Of a DNA stretch of 64,000 bases, positions 8,851 to 21,800 are shown piece after piece. Numbering within the stretch: position 1 is the first letter of the stretch; each line of letters begins with the position of its first letter. The notes beneath the pieces were generated by a model, which ran no database searches, had not been told where the DNA came from, and saw only the letters and a list, made by a program, of their open reading frames with translations. A program made the translations under genes and the position numbers. Source of the stretch: Aquiflexum lacus (GTDB taxonomy: Bacteria; Bacteroidota; Bacteroidia; Cytophagales; Cyclobacteriaceae); NCBI RefSeq assembly GCF_015476655.1, contig NZ_JABFHF010000014.1:1-64000 (forward strand), written 5' to 3'.

Positions 8851-10281
8851 TTGGAAAAATTCCATTCATTTGACGACATTCAAAAGTCGCTCGAAAATAG
8901 GGAAACCGATTGTAAAGCGATAGTCGATTATTATCTCCAAAACATTCAAACGAAGGCGCATCTCAACGCCTTCGTTGAAGTTTATAGGGATTCCGCTTTG
9001 GAACAAGCTGCCAAAGTGGATGAAAAATTAATCTCCGGTAAAGCCGGTAAACTTGCAGGACTTGTCATTGGCATCAAGGACGTCTTGGTTTATAAAGACC
9101 ATGAAGCCAATGCCTCCAGTAAAATTCTGAAAGGATTTAGATCACAATTCACAGCTACGGCCATTCAAAGATTGATTGACGAGGACGCCATTATCATTGG
9201 CCGTCTCAATTGTGACGAATTTGGAATGGGAAGTTCCAATGAAAACTCTGCGCATGGCAAAGTACTGAATGCCGCAGATGAAAGTAGAGTACCGGGTGGT
9301 TCATCGGGAGGATCTGCAGTTGCCGTACAAGCAAATCTATGTACCGTTTCTTTGGGAACAGATACAGGTGGGTCAGTAAGACAGCCTGCTGCATTTACGG
9401 GTTTGGTAGGTATCAAACCAACCTACTCTAGGGTTTCCCGATGGGGCCTCATCGCCTATGCCTCTTCATTTGATACCATAGGGGTCTTTTCAAGGAATGT
9501 CCGAGACAATGCCCTTGTGATGGAAATCATGGCAGGCGCTGATAATTTTGATTCTACGGCTTCTAAAAAGCCTGTTCCGAATTATTCTGAGTTATTACAT
9601 TTTGATAAAAGGGCAAAAATTGCTTTTTTTACAGAAACGATTGAATCAGAAGCGCTTCAGCCTGAAATTAAAGCTAACACCCTGGCTGTTCTAGAAAAAC
9701 TTAAGCAAGAAGGCCATCAAATTGAGGAAGTTCATTTTCCTTTATTGAAATATACCCTTCCCACTTATTATATTCTCACGACTGCCGAAGCGAGTTCAAA
9801 TTTGTCTAGATTCGATGGTGTGAAGTACGGATACCGTAGCCCAAACGCCCACAATCTCGAAAGCATGTACAAACTCACCCGTACAGAAGGCTTTGGGGAA
9901 GAAGTGAAAAGACGGATTATGTTGGGGACTTTTGTATTAAGTGCAAGCTATTATGACGCTTATTTTACCAAAGCCCAAAAGGTGCGTAGGTTGATCAAAG
10001 ACTTCACAGAAGAATTATTGAATAAATTTGACTATATTATTATGCCTACTACGCCTTCTACTGCGTTTAAGTTTGGAGAGCATAGCAATGACCCTGTGGC
10101 CATGTACCTTGAAGACCTGTTTACGGTACAGGCATCAGTTTCTGGAGTCCCCGCTTTATCGCTTCCAAACGGTACCGACAAAAATGGTTTACCGATAGGC
10201 ATACAGATTATGGCCAATTCCTTTAAGGAAGCTGAACTTTACGCATTTGGCAACTACCTAATGGAATTACACAACAACTAA
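8851..10281 (+). CDS. gatA: Asp-tRNA(Asn)/Glu-tRNA(Gln) amidotransferase subunit A
   Basis: GatA is the glutaminase subunit of GatCAB. It releases ammonia from glutamine, which is used to amidate mischarged Glu-tRNA(Gln) or Asp-tRNA(Asn). The amidase signature is intact: catalytic Lys76 in GIKDVL, the serine pair in GGSSGGS (149-155) and the nucleophile Ser175 in GTDTGGSVRQP. The 476-residue length is normal. The reading frame opens with TTG at 8851, giving the N-terminus MEKFHSFDDIQ typical of the family. No ATG fits better. gatB and gatC are not adjacent. It is probably co-transcribed with tatA. Confidence 0.95.
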   Translation: MEKFHSFDDIQKSLENRETDCKAIVDYYLQNIQTKAHLNAFVEVYRDSALEQAAKVDEKLISGKAGKLAGLVIGIKDVLVYKDHEANASSKILKGFRSQFTATAIQRLIDEDAIIIGRLNCDEFGMGSSNENSAHGKVLNAADESRVPGGSSGGSAVAVQANLCTVSLGTDTGGSVRQPAAFTGLVGIKPTYSRVSRWGLIAYASSFDTIGVFSRNVRDNALVMEIMAGADNFDSTASKKPVPNYSELLHFDKRAKIAFFTETIESEALQPEIKANTLAVLEKLKQEGHQIEEVHFPLLKYTLPTYYILTTAEASSNLSRFDGVKYGYRSPNAHNLESMYKLTRTEGFGEEVKRRIMLGTFVLSASYYDAYFTKAQKVRRLIKDFTEELLNKFDYIIMPTTPSTAFKFGEHSNDPVAMYLEDLFTVQASVSGVPALSLPNGTDKNGLPIGIQIMANSFKEAELYAFGNYLMELHNN

Positions 10282-10296
10282 ACTAAATTCCTGACC

Positions 10297-11712
10297 ATGA
10301 AAAATCACATTCAAAACCTTTTACCAATTTTAGTGTTGGTTTTGTTTTTTCAAAACAACCTTCATGGTCAAGAACTATTTGGTATCAATAATTCTCCGAT
10401 TGAGGAGGAAACCATTTTACCTGTTTATCAATTTGAATACATCCCTGACTTCAGTTACAATGAAGTTGCCAACAAAATAAAGGCAATGGAAACGGATATG
10501 CCGTTTGAATTGAACGAAAGGATTTTTGCCTTTATCAATTACTTTACCGTCAGGAACAGGGATTACACAAAAATGGTCTTACAGCGTCAGGATATTTTTT
10601 TTCCATTGTTTGAACAAACTTTGGCTGATCACAATATGCCTGATGACATCAAATTTCTGGCAATTATTGAATCCGGATTAAATCCTACCGCCAAATCAAG
10701 AGTGGGTGCTATGGGACTATGGCAATTTATGCCTGCGACAGGCAAGATGTATAGTCTAAATATCAATAGGGATATTGACGACCGAATGGATCCTGAAATG
10801 TCCACAGAAGCAGCAGCAAAATACCTGAAATCACTATACAGAATGTTTGGCAATTGGGAACTTGCATTGGCAGCCTACAATTGTGGCCCTGGCAATGTTC
10901 GAAAAGCCATCAGACGCTCCGGAGGAAAGAAAACCTTCTGGGAGGTTTACAAATACCTCCCAAGAGAAACAAGAAGCTATGTCCCACAATTTCAGGCAAT
11001 GATGTATGTATTAAGACATACTGAAGATCACAATTTTGTTCTTGAAAATCCAACCTACCCAATAGCTTACGAAAAAATAAATTTTAACCAAGAATTGGAT
11101 TTAGAGGAATTGGCAAATATTACTGGAATATGTATCGAAGACTTGGAAGATTTGAATCCCTCTGTCCAAAACAGATTGATTCCTTCAACCAATAAACATA
11201 TGGCTGTCAGGGTTCCAAAATCAAAATCAGAATACATCACCCAAAACTATGAGCAATTTTCTGAAGCTGTCAAATTGACTACAGAAAGGTCTATTGCGCT
11301 TAGGTCAACTCCAGTAAATAGCACCAACAGCCCTGCTGCTACAATACCTGCCAACCAAAACAAGATCATCTATGTAGTCAAATCCGGCGATGTGTTGGGC
11401 TCCATTGCCCAAAGGCACGGTACTACCGTTAATAATATCAAGGCTTGGAACAACATTAGCAGCAATACCATCAGAATAGGCCAGAAATTGGATATTTACA
11501 CAAAATCCAGTTCATTTGATAAAGCTTTAGCCCAAAATAATAATGCCTCTACTACTATTGCGGAAAATCCAAAAACTTACACTGTTCAACCGGGAGATTC
11601 ATTGTGGTTGATTTCCAAAAAACATAACGGTATCAGCATTGAACAGATCAAGAAATTGAATAATCTGAATACCAATCAGATTAAGCCGGGGCAAAAACTG
11701 ATAATAGGGTAA
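10297..11712 (+). CDS. MltD-like membrane-bound lytic transglycosylase with two LysM domains
   Basis: This exported murein hydrolase cleaves the MurNAc-GlcNAc bond to form 1,6-anhydro-muropeptides. After a signal peptide (about 1-24) comes an SLT domain with the catalytic Glu in IIESGLNP (123-130), then GAMGLWQFMPATG and AAYNCGPGN. Two C-terminal LysM repeats bind glycan strands: VVKSGDVLGSIAQRHG to IGQKLDI (about 357-405) and TVQPGDSLWLISKKHN to KPGQKLIIG (about 427-471). No lipobox is seen, unlike E. coli MltD. It lies 15 nt after gatA, in the same orientation. Confidence 0.93.
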   Translation: MKNHIQNLLPILVLVLFFQNNLHGQELFGINNSPIEEETILPVYQFEYIPDFSYNEVANKIKAMETDMPFELNERIFAFINYFTVRNRDYTKMVLQRQDIFFPLFEQTLADHNMPDDIKFLAIIESGLNPTAKSRVGAMGLWQFMPATGKMYSLNINRDIDDRMDPEMSTEAAAKYLKSLYRMFGNWELALAAYNCGPGNVRKAIRRSGGKKTFWEVYKYLPRETRSYVPQFQAMMYVLRHTEDHNFVLENPTYPIAYEKINFNQELDLEELANITGICIEDLEDLNPSVQNRLIPSTNKHMAVRVPKSKSEYITQNYEQFSEAVKLTTERSIALRSTPVNSTNSPAATIPANQNKIIYVVKSGDVLGSIAQRHGTTVNNIKAWNNISSNTIRIGQKLDIYTKSSSFDKALAQNNNASTTIAENPKTYTVQPGDSLWLISKKHNGISIEQIKKLNNLNTNQIKPGQKLIIG

Positions 11713-11783
11713 ACTATTTTATTAGTAAATATTTTTTTCTGCCACAGAATATTAATAAATTGTGTCAGCTATAAAAACCAATT

Positions 11784-12890
11784 ATGAAAAATCTTAAAAA
11801 TATTTTCTTTCCGATGATTGCGATCATTGGTGCCAGTATTCTTTTGAGTTGCGAATACGGTGACTCCAATTCATCTTCCACCAAACCCAAAGCGAGGGGT
11901 GCCATAGGTGAAATCATACTTGCTATAGATTCCACCAAGTGGGAAGGTCCTGTTGGAGAAGCTTTGAGAGGGGTCTTCGAAGAGGAAGTACCAGGATTGA
12001 TAAGAGGTGAAAGCATGTTTGACATACGGAAAGTGGATCCAAGGGGATTGACGAGGATTTTGAGAATGGCCACCAATATCGTGTATGTAACGACATTTGA
12101 TGACAGAAAATCAGCCAGTCAAAATATCAATGCACTTTTCAGCAAAGAGGCCAAGGAAAAGGCTGCCGCTGATCCAAGCCTTTATTTTCTCAGAAGTGAG
12201 GATGAATTTGCTCAGGGCCAGGAAGTGGTCTACCTTTTTGGCAACAACGAACAGGAATTGGTAGAAAATATTGAAAAAAACAAATCCAAACTCCAAAACC
12301 TCTTTCAGGTAAGAGAAAGAACCAGAATGGAAAAAATATTGCTGAGCCGAAAAAATTCCGCCGCCAAGGTTGCAGGGGAAGAACTTGGACTTAGCATCAA
12401 TGTTCCTGCATCATATCAGATAGTCAAAGCTGAAAATGATTTTTTATGGCTAAGACAACCCACTCCGAGGACAGACAGAGCAGACATCAGTATGTTTTTT
12501 TATGAAACTGATTATAATTCTGAGGAGCAGGTGTTTCCGGAATCCATTATTGCGCTTAGGGACAAAATCACCAAGATGCATATTTACGGAGATCCAAATA
12601 ATAGAAATTCTTATTTGATTATTGAGCGTGTAGATCCGAGTCCGGTATTTAGTAACTTCAAAATAAATGATAATTTTGGCGTCGAAATCAGGGGAGGTTG
12701 GAAGACCAATAACCTGAGTATGGGAGGTTCTTTCTTAGCATATGTCATCGTGGATGCTGAAAAAGGAAAACTTTATTATATGGAGGGATTTCTTTACTAT
12801 CCCAATGAAACCCATCGTGAAGCGATCAGAGAAATTGAAACTGTCCTTTTGGCTACCGAACTTCTCAATGATGAAAACCGGATAGGCTAA
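11784..12890 (+). CDS. DUF4837 family lipoprotein
   Basis: This 368-residue lipoprotein has a signal peptide ending in LLSC (Cys near residue 23), then a Ser-rich linker. The body matches the Bacteroidota-restricted DUF4837 family. Its segments IILAIDSTKWEGPVGEALRGVF (split over about 43-64) and GGSFLAYVIVDAEKGKLYYMEGFLYYPNE near the end are typical. No catalytic motif is visible and the family function is unknown. It sits between the lytic transglycosylase and the malic enzyme; in related genomes DUF4837 genes often neighbour MltD-like genes, which suggests an envelope role. Confidence 0.85.
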   Translation: MKNLKNIFFPMIAIIGASILLSCEYGDSNSSSTKPKARGAIGEIILAIDSTKWEGPVGEALRGVFEEEVPGLIRGESMFDIRKVDPRGLTRILRMATNIVYVTTFDDRKSASQNINALFSKEAKEKAAADPSLYFLRSEDEFAQGQEVVYLFGNNEQELVENIEKNKSKLQNLFQVRERTRMEKILLSRKNSAAKVAGEELGLSINVPASYQIVKAENDFLWLRQPTPRTDRADISMFFYETDYNSEEQVFPESIIALRDKITKMHIYGDPNNRNSYLIIERVDPSPVFSNFKINDNFGVEIRGGWKTNNLSMGGSFLAYVIVDAEKGKLYYMEGFLYYPNETHREAIREIETVLLATELLNDENRIG

Positions 12891-12913
12891 TCATATTAAC
12901 AATAACCCTTTAT

Positions 12914-15178
12914 ATGGCAATTAAAATCAGAAAACAAGACGCATTAAACTATCATTCTCAAGGAAAACCCGGTAAAATCGAAGTTATTCCTACAAAACCC
13001 TTATCCAGTCAATTGGATCTTGCATTGGCCTATTCTCCAGGTGTCGCAGAACCTTGTTTGGAAATTGCTGCTGAAAAGGAAAAAGTGTATAAATACACGG
13101 CTAAAGGCAATCTAGTGGCAGTAATTTCAAATGGAACAGCCGTATTGGGGTTGGGTAATATAGGGCCGGAAGCCTCAAAGCCCGTAATGGAAGGAAAAGG
13201 CGTTTTATTTAAAAAATTTGCTGGCATAGATGTATTTGATATTGAAATAGATGAAACCGATCCTAAGAAACTGATTCAAATTATCAAATCCTTGGAACCG
13301 ACCTTTGGAGGAGTAAATTTAGAGGATATCAAATCTCCGGAATGTTTCGAGATAGAGCAAACCCTTAAAAAAGAAATGAATATTCCTGTGATGCACGACG
13401 ATCAGCACGGGACTGCAATCATTTCCGGCGCCGCGTTGCTGAACGCCTTGGAGGTCACAGGTAAAAAAATAGAAGAAATCAAACTTGTAGTAAACGGAGC
13501 CGGAGCATCAGCTGTCTCATGTACCAGATTTTACATGAGTTTAGGTGTAAGGAGAGAAAATATAGTGATGTGCGATAGCAAAGGCGCTATCAGGAATGAC
13601 CGTGAGGATTTGGATGATATCAAAAAAGAATTCACAACCCAAAGAGATGTACACACCCTTACTGAGGCAATGAAAGACGCCGATGTATTCTTGGGACTGT
13701 CCAAAGGAAATATTTTAACTCCCGATCAGTTAAACTTAATGGCACCCAATCCAATTGTTTTTGCTTTGGCCAACCCAGATCCAGAAATAGCTTATGAATT
13801 GGCCATGGCCACAAGAGATGATCTGATTATGGCTACAGGAAGATCTGATTTTCCCAATCAAGTCAACAATGTCCTTGGATTTCCATATATTTTTCGTGGT
13901 GCCTTAGATGTCAGAGCAACTTCCATCAATGAAGAAATGAAATTTGCCGCTGCCAAAGCAATTGCGGCATTGGCGAAAGTTCCCGTTCCTGAAATTGTGA
14001 ACAAGGCCTATGGAGACAACAAAATCACATTTGGCCGATTTTATCTCATACCCAAACCGCTTGACCCAAGATTGATCACCATTATAGCTCCTGCGGTTGC
14101 TAAAGCGGCAATGGACTCAGGTGTAGCCAAAACCCTTATTACAGATTGGGAAGCGTATGAATTAGAACTTCAGGAAAGAATTGGTATTGATCAGAGATTG
14201 ATGCTAAGGGTGGTGACAAGAGCTAAAAAAAATCCAAAAAGAGTTGTCTTTGCGGAGGCTGATAATGTCAAAATACTGAAAGCAGTTCAGATATTAAAAG
14301 ATGAAAGAGTTGCCATTCCTATCCTTCTAGGAAATAAGGAAAAAATCGAGTTCTTAATTAAGGAACAAAATCTCGATATGACAGGAGTACAGATCGTCGA
14401 TCCTTATCAGAATGAAGATAAATTAAAGCATTTTGGAAAGGTGCTCTACGAAAAAAGAAAAAGAAAAGGGTTGACTCCCCAAGAATGTATCAGGCTAATG
14501 AAAGACCGGAATTATTTCGGGGCCATGATGGTCGAACTTGGTGAGGCAGACGCATTGATTTCAGGCCTGACCAAGGATTATCCCAAAACCATCCTACCTG
14601 CTCTACATGTCATTGGTGTAAAAAAAGATATTGACAGGGTAGCGGGCATGTACATCATGAACACTGCCAAAGGACCATTCTTCTTCTCAGATACCACCGT
14701 CAATGTCAATCCAACAGCTCAACAACTGGTTGAAATTATCGGTCTAACTGCGAATGGCGTCAAATTCTTTGACATCGAGCCCAGGATTGCGGTGCTTTCA
14801 TATTCCAATTTTGGATCTGCCAAAGGTGAAATTGCTGAAAAAACATCCAAAGCTACAATTCTTGCAAAATCAAAATATCCCGATTTGGTAATTGAAGGCG
14901 AGATGCAGGCGAATGTAGCATTGAATGAAGAAATTCAGATTGAAAATTATCCATTCAGTGACTTGATTGGAAAAAAAGCAAATACACTTATTTTCCCTGA
15001 CCTGAGTTCCGGAAACATAGCCTATAAATTATTGTCTGAACTTGGAAATGCTGAAGCAATCGGCCCTGTACTATTGGGAATGAACAAACCTGTTCATATA
15101 TTACAACTCGGTAGCTCCATCAGAGAAATTATCAATATGGTAGCTATCGCTGTAGTAGACGCTCAAACGCAAGAATAA
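12914..15178 (+). CDS. maeB: Malic enzyme fused to a phosphotransacetylase domain
   Basis: This 754-residue fusion has an N-terminal malic enzyme (about 1-425) and a C-terminal phosphate acetyltransferase-like domain (about 430-754), the layout of MaeB. It decarboxylates malate to pyruvate, producing NADPH for biosynthesis. The malic region shows [13 protein letters not shown] (30-42), [18 protein letters not shown] and the nucleotide-binding [12 protein letters not shown]. The C-terminal domain in characterised MaeB proteins binds acetyl-CoA as an allosteric inhibitor and is generally not an active transferase. The gene is followed 2 nt later by ruvA, an arrangement seen in other Bacteroidota. 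Confidence 0.95.
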   Translation: MAIKIRKQDALNYHSQGKPGKIEVIPTKPLSSQLDLALAYSPGVAEPCLEIAAEKEKVYKYTAKGNLVAVISNGTAVLGLGNIGPEASKPVMEGKGVLFKKFAGIDVFDIEIDETDPKKLIQIIKSLEPTFGGVNLEDIKSPECFEIEQTLKKEMNIPVMHDDQHGTAIISGAALLNALEVTGKKIEEIKLVVNGAGASAVSCTRFYMSLGVRRENIVMCDSKGAIRNDREDLDDIKKEFTTQRDVHTLTEAMKDADVFLGLSKGNILTPDQLNLMAPNPIVFALANPDPEIAYELAMATRDDLIMATGRSDFPNQVNNVLGFPYIFRGALDVRATSINEEMKFAAAKAIAALAKVPVPEIVNKAYGDNKITFGRFYLIPKPLDPRLITIIAPAVAKAAMDSGVAKTLITDWEAYELELQERIGIDQRLMLRVVTRAKKNPKRVVFAEADNVKILKAVQILKDERVAIPILLGNKEKIEFLIKEQNLDMTGVQIVDPYQNEDKLKHFGKVLYEKRKRKGLTPQECIRLMKDRNYFGAMMVELGEADALISGLTKDYPKTILPALHVIGVKKDIDRVAGMYIMNTAKGPFFFSDTTVNVNPTAQQLVEIIGLTANGVKFFDIEPRIAVLSYSNFGSAKGEIAEKTSKATILAKSKYPDLVIEGEMQANVALNEEIQIENYPFSDLIGKKANTLIFPDLSSGNIAYKLLSELGNAEAIGPVLLGMNKPVHILQLGSSIREIINMVAIAVVDAQTQE

Positions 15179-15180
15179 AA

Positions 15181-15780
15181 ATGATTGCATATTTAAAAGG
15201 AAAGTTGGCCTATAAGGACCCGACTTTTGTAATTATCGATATCATGGGGATAGGTTATCAGGTGAAAATTTCCCTTCAAACCTATTCCCAAATCAAAGAT
15301 GAGGAGCAAGTAATGCTCCTCACTTATTTACATATCAAAGAAGACGGTCACACACTTTATGGTTTTAAAGAAGAATCCGAAAAAAAACTTTTTCTGAATC
15401 TGATTTCTATTTCGGGTGTAGGACCAAATACTGCCCTCATGATACTTTCATCCCTAAATGCAGATGAATTGGAATATGCTATTATCCATGAGGAGGTTAA
15501 AACCATTCAAAATGTAAAGGGTGTCGGAATTAAGACTGCCCAAAGAATCATTCTTGAACTAAAAGATAAAATAAAGAGAGAGGCTTTGGGAGATTCCATG
15601 ATACTTCCTTCCACATTTGTAAAAACCAACAATAAAATAAAAGAGGAAGCGTTACAAGCCTTGATGACATTAGGGTTTCCAAAAGCAGCTGCTGAAAAAA
15701 ATATTACTGCTGTATTAAAAAAATCCGGTCCGGAAATTTCTTTGGAAGAATTAATTAAAGCATCTTTAAAAAACCCTTAA
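15181..15780 (+). CDS. ruvA: Holliday junction branch-migration protein RuvA
   Basis: RuvA binds four-way junctions as a tetramer and loads the RuvB helicase during recombinational repair. The 199-residue product has the OB-fold N-terminal domain (MIAYLKGKLAYK, 1-62), tandem helix-hairpin-helix motifs (LISISGVGPNTALMILS near 75-91 and IQNVKGVGIKTAQRIILELK near 110-129) and a C-terminal RuvB-binding domain (about 152-199). It starts 2 nt after maeB and is followed 21 nt later by sprA. ruvB and ruvC are not in the window. Confidence 0.96.
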   Translation: MIAYLKGKLAYKDPTFVIIDIMGIGYQVKISLQTYSQIKDEEQVMLLTYLHIKEDGHTLYGFKEESEKKLFLNLISISGVGPNTALMILSSLNADELEYAIIHEEVKTIQNVKGVGIKTAQRIILELKDKIKREALGDSMILPSTFVKTNNKIKEEALQALMTLGFPKAAAEKNITAVLKKSGPEISLEELIKASLKNP

Positions 15781-15801
15781 TCATTACAAAACTGACAGTC
15801 T

Positions 15802-18800
15802 TTGTATCCGCAATTTTTTTCACAAAAAGTCGCAAATTTTAATTTCCCATCAATAGGAATATTTTTGATGGCATGCATTTTTATGTATTTGCCAAATGCT
15901 TACGCACAGGAGGATGTGCAATCGGATAGTCTCGAAGTCAAATTGGATTCATTGAACAAAAGAAGGTTACAACCTTCTTTCCTATTGTGGCCAAATCTTA
16001 ATACCAATCCACTGTTTCCACAGCAGAATCAATTCCTACCAAGATATTCCCCATTCTACCAATTCGATATCACGCAGCCAAGAATTCAGGTAGAAATCGA
16101 TTCTGTCCTACAATACCGGGTAAATGAACAGTATGATTCCACCAATATGGATTCAGGTCAAATTTATGATTTTGATGAATTTTCGAAAATACAAGAATAC
16201 AGAGTAAGACAGGAATATTGGAGAAGCAGATCTAGGGGCTTGGATGGTGATAGCCCTGTTGGTGGCAGAAATCTTATTCCTCCCTTAACTACCAGTCCCA
16301 GTTTTGATAGGATTTTCGGTGGCAATGAAATCAATATTGTACCAACCGGATTTGTCAACCTTGATCTTGGAGCTATTTTTAGAAGGATTGACAATCCTTC
16401 CATTCCTATACGCCAACAACAGAATGGCAACTTCAACTTCAACCAACAGATTCAAATGGCCGTCAATGGTACACTTGGACAAAAAATGAAAGTTGGAGCC
16501 AATTTTGATTCCAACAATTCCTTTGACTTTCAAAATCAACTAAAGGTGGAATACACTGGTTTCCAAGAAGATATAATCAAGTCCATCGAAATTGGAAATG
16601 TCAGCATGCCTGTACAGAACAGTCTGATTCAAGGTGCCCAAAATCTTTTTGGTGTCAAAACCCAAATGCAGTTTGGAAAACTATTTGTAACCGGTGTTGC
16701 TTCTACTCAACGGGGAAGAAGGGACGAATTGGTGATTGAAGGTGGTGGACAGGGAAGGCAGTTCGAAATACAGGGTTCTGCCTATGATGAAAACAGACAT
16801 TTTTTTCTGGGACATTTCTTCCGTGAAAATTATGAACGCTGGCTTCGAGGTCTTCCTCAGATTCTATCCGGGGTCAATATTACCAGGGTAGAAGTGTATA
16901 TCATGAATAGGGCCCAGAATACTGAAACACTAAGAAATTTCACTGCCTTCATGGACCTTGGCGAGGGCAGTAGGTTGTTCAAGCCAGAAAATCCTAATAT
17001 AGGGCCGGGTAATCCTGGTGCACCTGCTTCAAATGGTGCAAACCTTCTATTTAACAATTTGAACTCAAATCCGGCTTTTAGACCATTTGACACTGGGTCC
17101 GGAGCGATTGAATCAACCTTGGATTTGGTAAGAGGTTCAGATTTTGAGCAGGTAAACGGGGCAAGAAAGCTCGCTCCTACCGAATATATTTTCAATAGAG
17201 AGTTAGGTTACGTGTCACTTTCAAGGAGGCTACAAAATGATGAGGTATTGGCAGTATCCTATGAATATACTTTCAATGGTCAGGTTTATAAAGTGGGTGA
17301 ACTTTCTGAAGACTATCAAAACAGACCCATCAGCGACTTGATTTTCCTGAAAATGCTAAGACCTGCAAGGATCAATATCAGGATTCCGACATGGGACCTG
17401 ATGATGAAAAATGTTTATAACCTCAATGCCAATCAGATCCAACAGGATGGCTTTCAGCTACAGGTGATTTACAGAGATGACCGTACAGGACTTGATAACC
17501 CTACACTTCTTGAAGGACAAAATCTCAAAAATGTACCCCTAATCAGATTAACAGGACTGGATAACCTGAACCCACAGAATGATCCTGCCCCAGATGGGAA
17601 TTTTGATTTTATCCCGGGGATAACCATCATACCCGAAAGAGGTTTGTTGATTTTCCCTGTCCTAGAACCATTTGGAAGAACGCTGAGAAACCTCTTCTTG
17701 CCCAATGAGGCCAATTTGGCTGAAAAATTTGTGTTCGACACTTTGTATAGTACCACCCAAGCAGATGCTGAACTGGTGACACGTTATGATAAATATTTTA
17801 TCAAAGGCAGGTTAACTGCGGGATCTTCTTCAGAAATTTTACTTCCTGGACTTAATATTTCACCAGGTTCAGTCATTCTAATGGCTGGCAATATCCCCTT
17901 AACAGAGGGGGTTGATTATACAGTGGATTATAATTTTGGAAGGGTCACTATCATCAATGAAGGAATTCTTCAATCCGGAAAACGGATTTCTGTAAGTTTT
18001 GAAAAAGCAGATCTTGTATCATTTCAGACCAGGAGCCTGTTGGGAACTAGGTTGGATTATATCCTCAATGATAAATTCAATATTGGTGGTACCTTCCTTT
18101 ATCTCAATGAAAGGCCTAATATTACCAGAATTGCGACAGGAAGTGAAACATTGAGAAATAGTATGTGGGGATTGGATGCCAACTTCAATGACGAATCAAG
18201 GTGGTTGACCAAGTTGGCGGATGCTTTGCCTTTTACCAATACCAAAGAAAAATCTATGGTTCAAATCAGCGGAGAATTTGCACAACTTCTTCCTGGAACT
18301 TCAAACAGGGTAAATGGGGAACAAGCCTCCTATATAGATGATTTTGAAACAGCTATTACCCCATACAACCTTGGAGGGGCTGCGGCACAGACCTGGCATT
18401 TGGCCGCAACCCCCAAAACAGATAATAATACTTTTGACCTCAGTTCACTGACAGAAGATAGGTTGGGAAATGCATATAGAAGGGCTAGAGTAGCTTGGTA
18501 TAATATTGACAACGTTTTTTACCGAGAAGGTGGTCCGGGAGTACCCACCAATATTTCAAGAGAAGACCGAATCAACCATTATGTCAGAAGAGTCCTGCCT
18601 CAGGAAATTTTCCAAAGACGGGATAGGGATGTTATTGTGGTTCCGGAACCACTGTTTGAAATTGCCTACTTCCCTCATGAGAGGGGAATGTACAATTATA
18701 ACACTAACCTTACTTCTGAAGGATTGCTCCCGGATCCAAGACTGAACTACGGAGGTGTAACCAGACCCATTACCACAGAAGTGGATTTTGACAGGACCAA

Positions 18801-21800
18801 CATTGAATACTTGGAATTTTGGCTTTTAGATCCATTCATTCAAGGACAAAATGGTAGGGTACTTGACGGTATATTTAATGAAAACAACACTACAGGTGGA
18901 AAATTAAGGTTCAATCTTGGGGAAATCTCTGAAGATGTCATCAAAGACAGCAGACACGGTTTTGAAAACGGTCTTCCAGGAGATGGTGACCCCAGCGCAG
19001 TCTCTACTACAGAATGGGGTAGAATCACCAGGGAACAGTTTTTAATTCCAGCATTTGACAATTCACCTGAATCAAGAGTCAATCAAGATGTTGGTCTAGA
19101 TGGCTTGAGAAGTGAAGATGAAGAAGCGTTTTTCAGAGACCGGTATCTGAATAGACTTAATGTTAGCCCAAATGCCTTACAGAGAATCACTCAGGATCCC
19201 TCAGCTGATGATTTCCAATATTATTTAGATGAGGAATTTGACAGAAACGATGTCAAAATCTTGGAGCGTCACAAGAAATTCAATGGGATGGACGGGAATA
19301 CGCCGATTACCGCCAATTTGAACCTCCCCTACACCCCATCAGGGTCAAATCTACCTGACAATGAAGATCTGAATAATGATAATACCATCAATGAACTTGA
19401 AGCTTACTACGAATATGAAATAGACCTTAGACCAGGTCAAATGGAAGTGGGGAGGAATTACATCATCGATAAAGTGACGACAACCCAAAGTGGGGATCAG
19501 GTAGATTGGTATCTGATAAGAATTCCTGTCAGAACTCCTGATAGGGTTCAGGGTGATATCTCCGGATTTAAATCCATTCGTTTTATGCGTGCCTATCTGA
19601 CCGACTTCGAACAGCCTGTGGTCCTTAGAATGGCCAATTTCAGATTGGTGGCAAGTCAATGGCGTGTTTTTCAGGAATCTCTTTTTGAAAGGGGATTTTT
19701 TGAAGTACCAGAGCCTGACAATTCTAATTTTAATGTGGATGTTGTCAATATCGAAGAAAATGGACAGGGAAGTGCTACCCAAAGTCCATATGTTCTCCCT
19801 CCAGGCATTGTGCGGGATAGAGACAACCTTGCTTCTGTAGAAAGGGTTCTCAATGAGCAGTCCATCAGACTATGTGTAGAAGACCTTCAGGCCAAAGATG
19901 CAAGGGGCGTTTTCAAAAACGCAAGTTCTCTGGACCTTGTACAATTTGAGAGGATGAAAATGTTTTTCCATGCTGACAGTGAAGATGCTCAGGATGGAGA
20001 ATTGACTGCTTTCTTAAGGTTGGGAACTGATTATACAGACAACTATTATGAAATCGAGGTTCCACTTCTCATCACACCAAAAGGAACGAGAGACCCCCTG
20101 CAAATATGGCCTTCGGGAAATGAAATAGATATCGCCATCAGTGAAATCGTGGGTGTAAAAGTAGATAGGGACAATCAGCGGGTTCCATTGAACCTGGCCT
20201 TTTCCCAAGATATCCGACAATATAAGGTCACAGTGGTAGGCCGTCCGGAGCTCAGTCTCATTCAGGGAATGATGATTGGAATCAGGAATCCCGGAACAGC
20301 CGGTGGCGCTTCCAAATCCATCTGTATTTGGGCTAATGAATTGCGGGTTACGGGGTCTAAAGAATCAACAGGTTGGGCAGCTAATGCTATTTTGAATGCC
20401 CAGATTGCTGATGTTGCCACAATTTCAAGCTCAATCAGACACAGTACTTTCGGATTTGGTGGATTGGAGACAAGACTTTCCCAAAGGGCAATGTTTGCAG
20501 CAACGCAATATGATATTTCAGCAAATGTAAGTGTGGATAAACTTTTGCCTGAAGCACTCAATGTCACCATCCCTATGTATGTCAGTCTTGAAAATGCGAC
20601 CAGCAGACCTCAATTTGACCCCTTAAATCCGGATGTGCTATTTGATCAGGCCTTAGAGAAATTCCAAACGCAAGAAGAAAAGGATTTTTATAGAAACCAG
20701 GTACTTGACCAAATGCGGAGAAGGAACATCGGGTTTACTAATGTCCGTAAAAATAAAAACCCTGAAAGGGAGGTAAGCAAAATTTATGACCTCAGCAACT
20801 TCTCTTTTTCTTATGCCTACGGATCAGTTAGGCAGAGCAATATCAATACCCAAAGTTATGATTTTGAGACCTATGTAGGCAATGTTGCTTATGTCTACCA
20901 ACCCAAGCCGTTGGTTTTGGAACCATTCAAAAATGCAGAATGGTTGGGCGGAAGTAATTTCAGCCTCATCAGGGATATCAATTTTAATTTTGTACCCACA
21001 TCTTTTGCGGCAAGAGTAGATGTGGACAGGAGATTTATCAGGACTCAGTACAGAAATGACCAATTGACAATAGACGGTGTGGATCCTTTTTTCCAAAAAA
21101 GCTTCTTTATCAACCGAAACTACAACCTCAATTGGGATCTGACCAAAAATCTACGGGTAGACTTTATGAGCCGGATAATGGCTGTCGTTGACGAACCGGA
21201 AGGAGATATCGACACCGAGGCGAAAAGAGATTCTGTTAGGACCAACATTCGAAATCTGGGAAGGACAACCAATTACAACCATCAGGTAACCGGTAATTAC
21301 AAACTCCCATTGGATAAAATCGGAATGCTGGACTGGATCGGTGCAGATTATAGGTATTCTGCGAATTTCACTTGGCTGACAGGAGCAATAGGGCAAAGAG
21401 ATACACTTGGAAATGTGATCCAAAATACCCGGGACCAAACTGTGACTGGTAAATTGGATTTTGTAAAGTTGTATAATAAAAATGCCAAATTCAGGGCTTT
21501 GAATGCCCCAAAAAGACCAACCATACCGGGGCGAACCGCAGCGAGTGCCGAGGATACCATAGGTACCCCATTTACGAGGGGCTTGATCAAATTCCTCACC
21601 ATGGTCAAAGACATCAACTTCAGGTATTCAGTAGTTGAAGGAACATTCCTACCCGGATATATGGCTGAGACGGGCCTGATGGGGCTAGACAGGAGCTTTA
21701 TGAACCCAGGACTTGGCTTTATTTTCGGGGGACAAAACCCTGATGTCAGATTTGGGCTCGCCAACCAAGGATTGATTGCCCCAAGTACTGAGCTCACCCA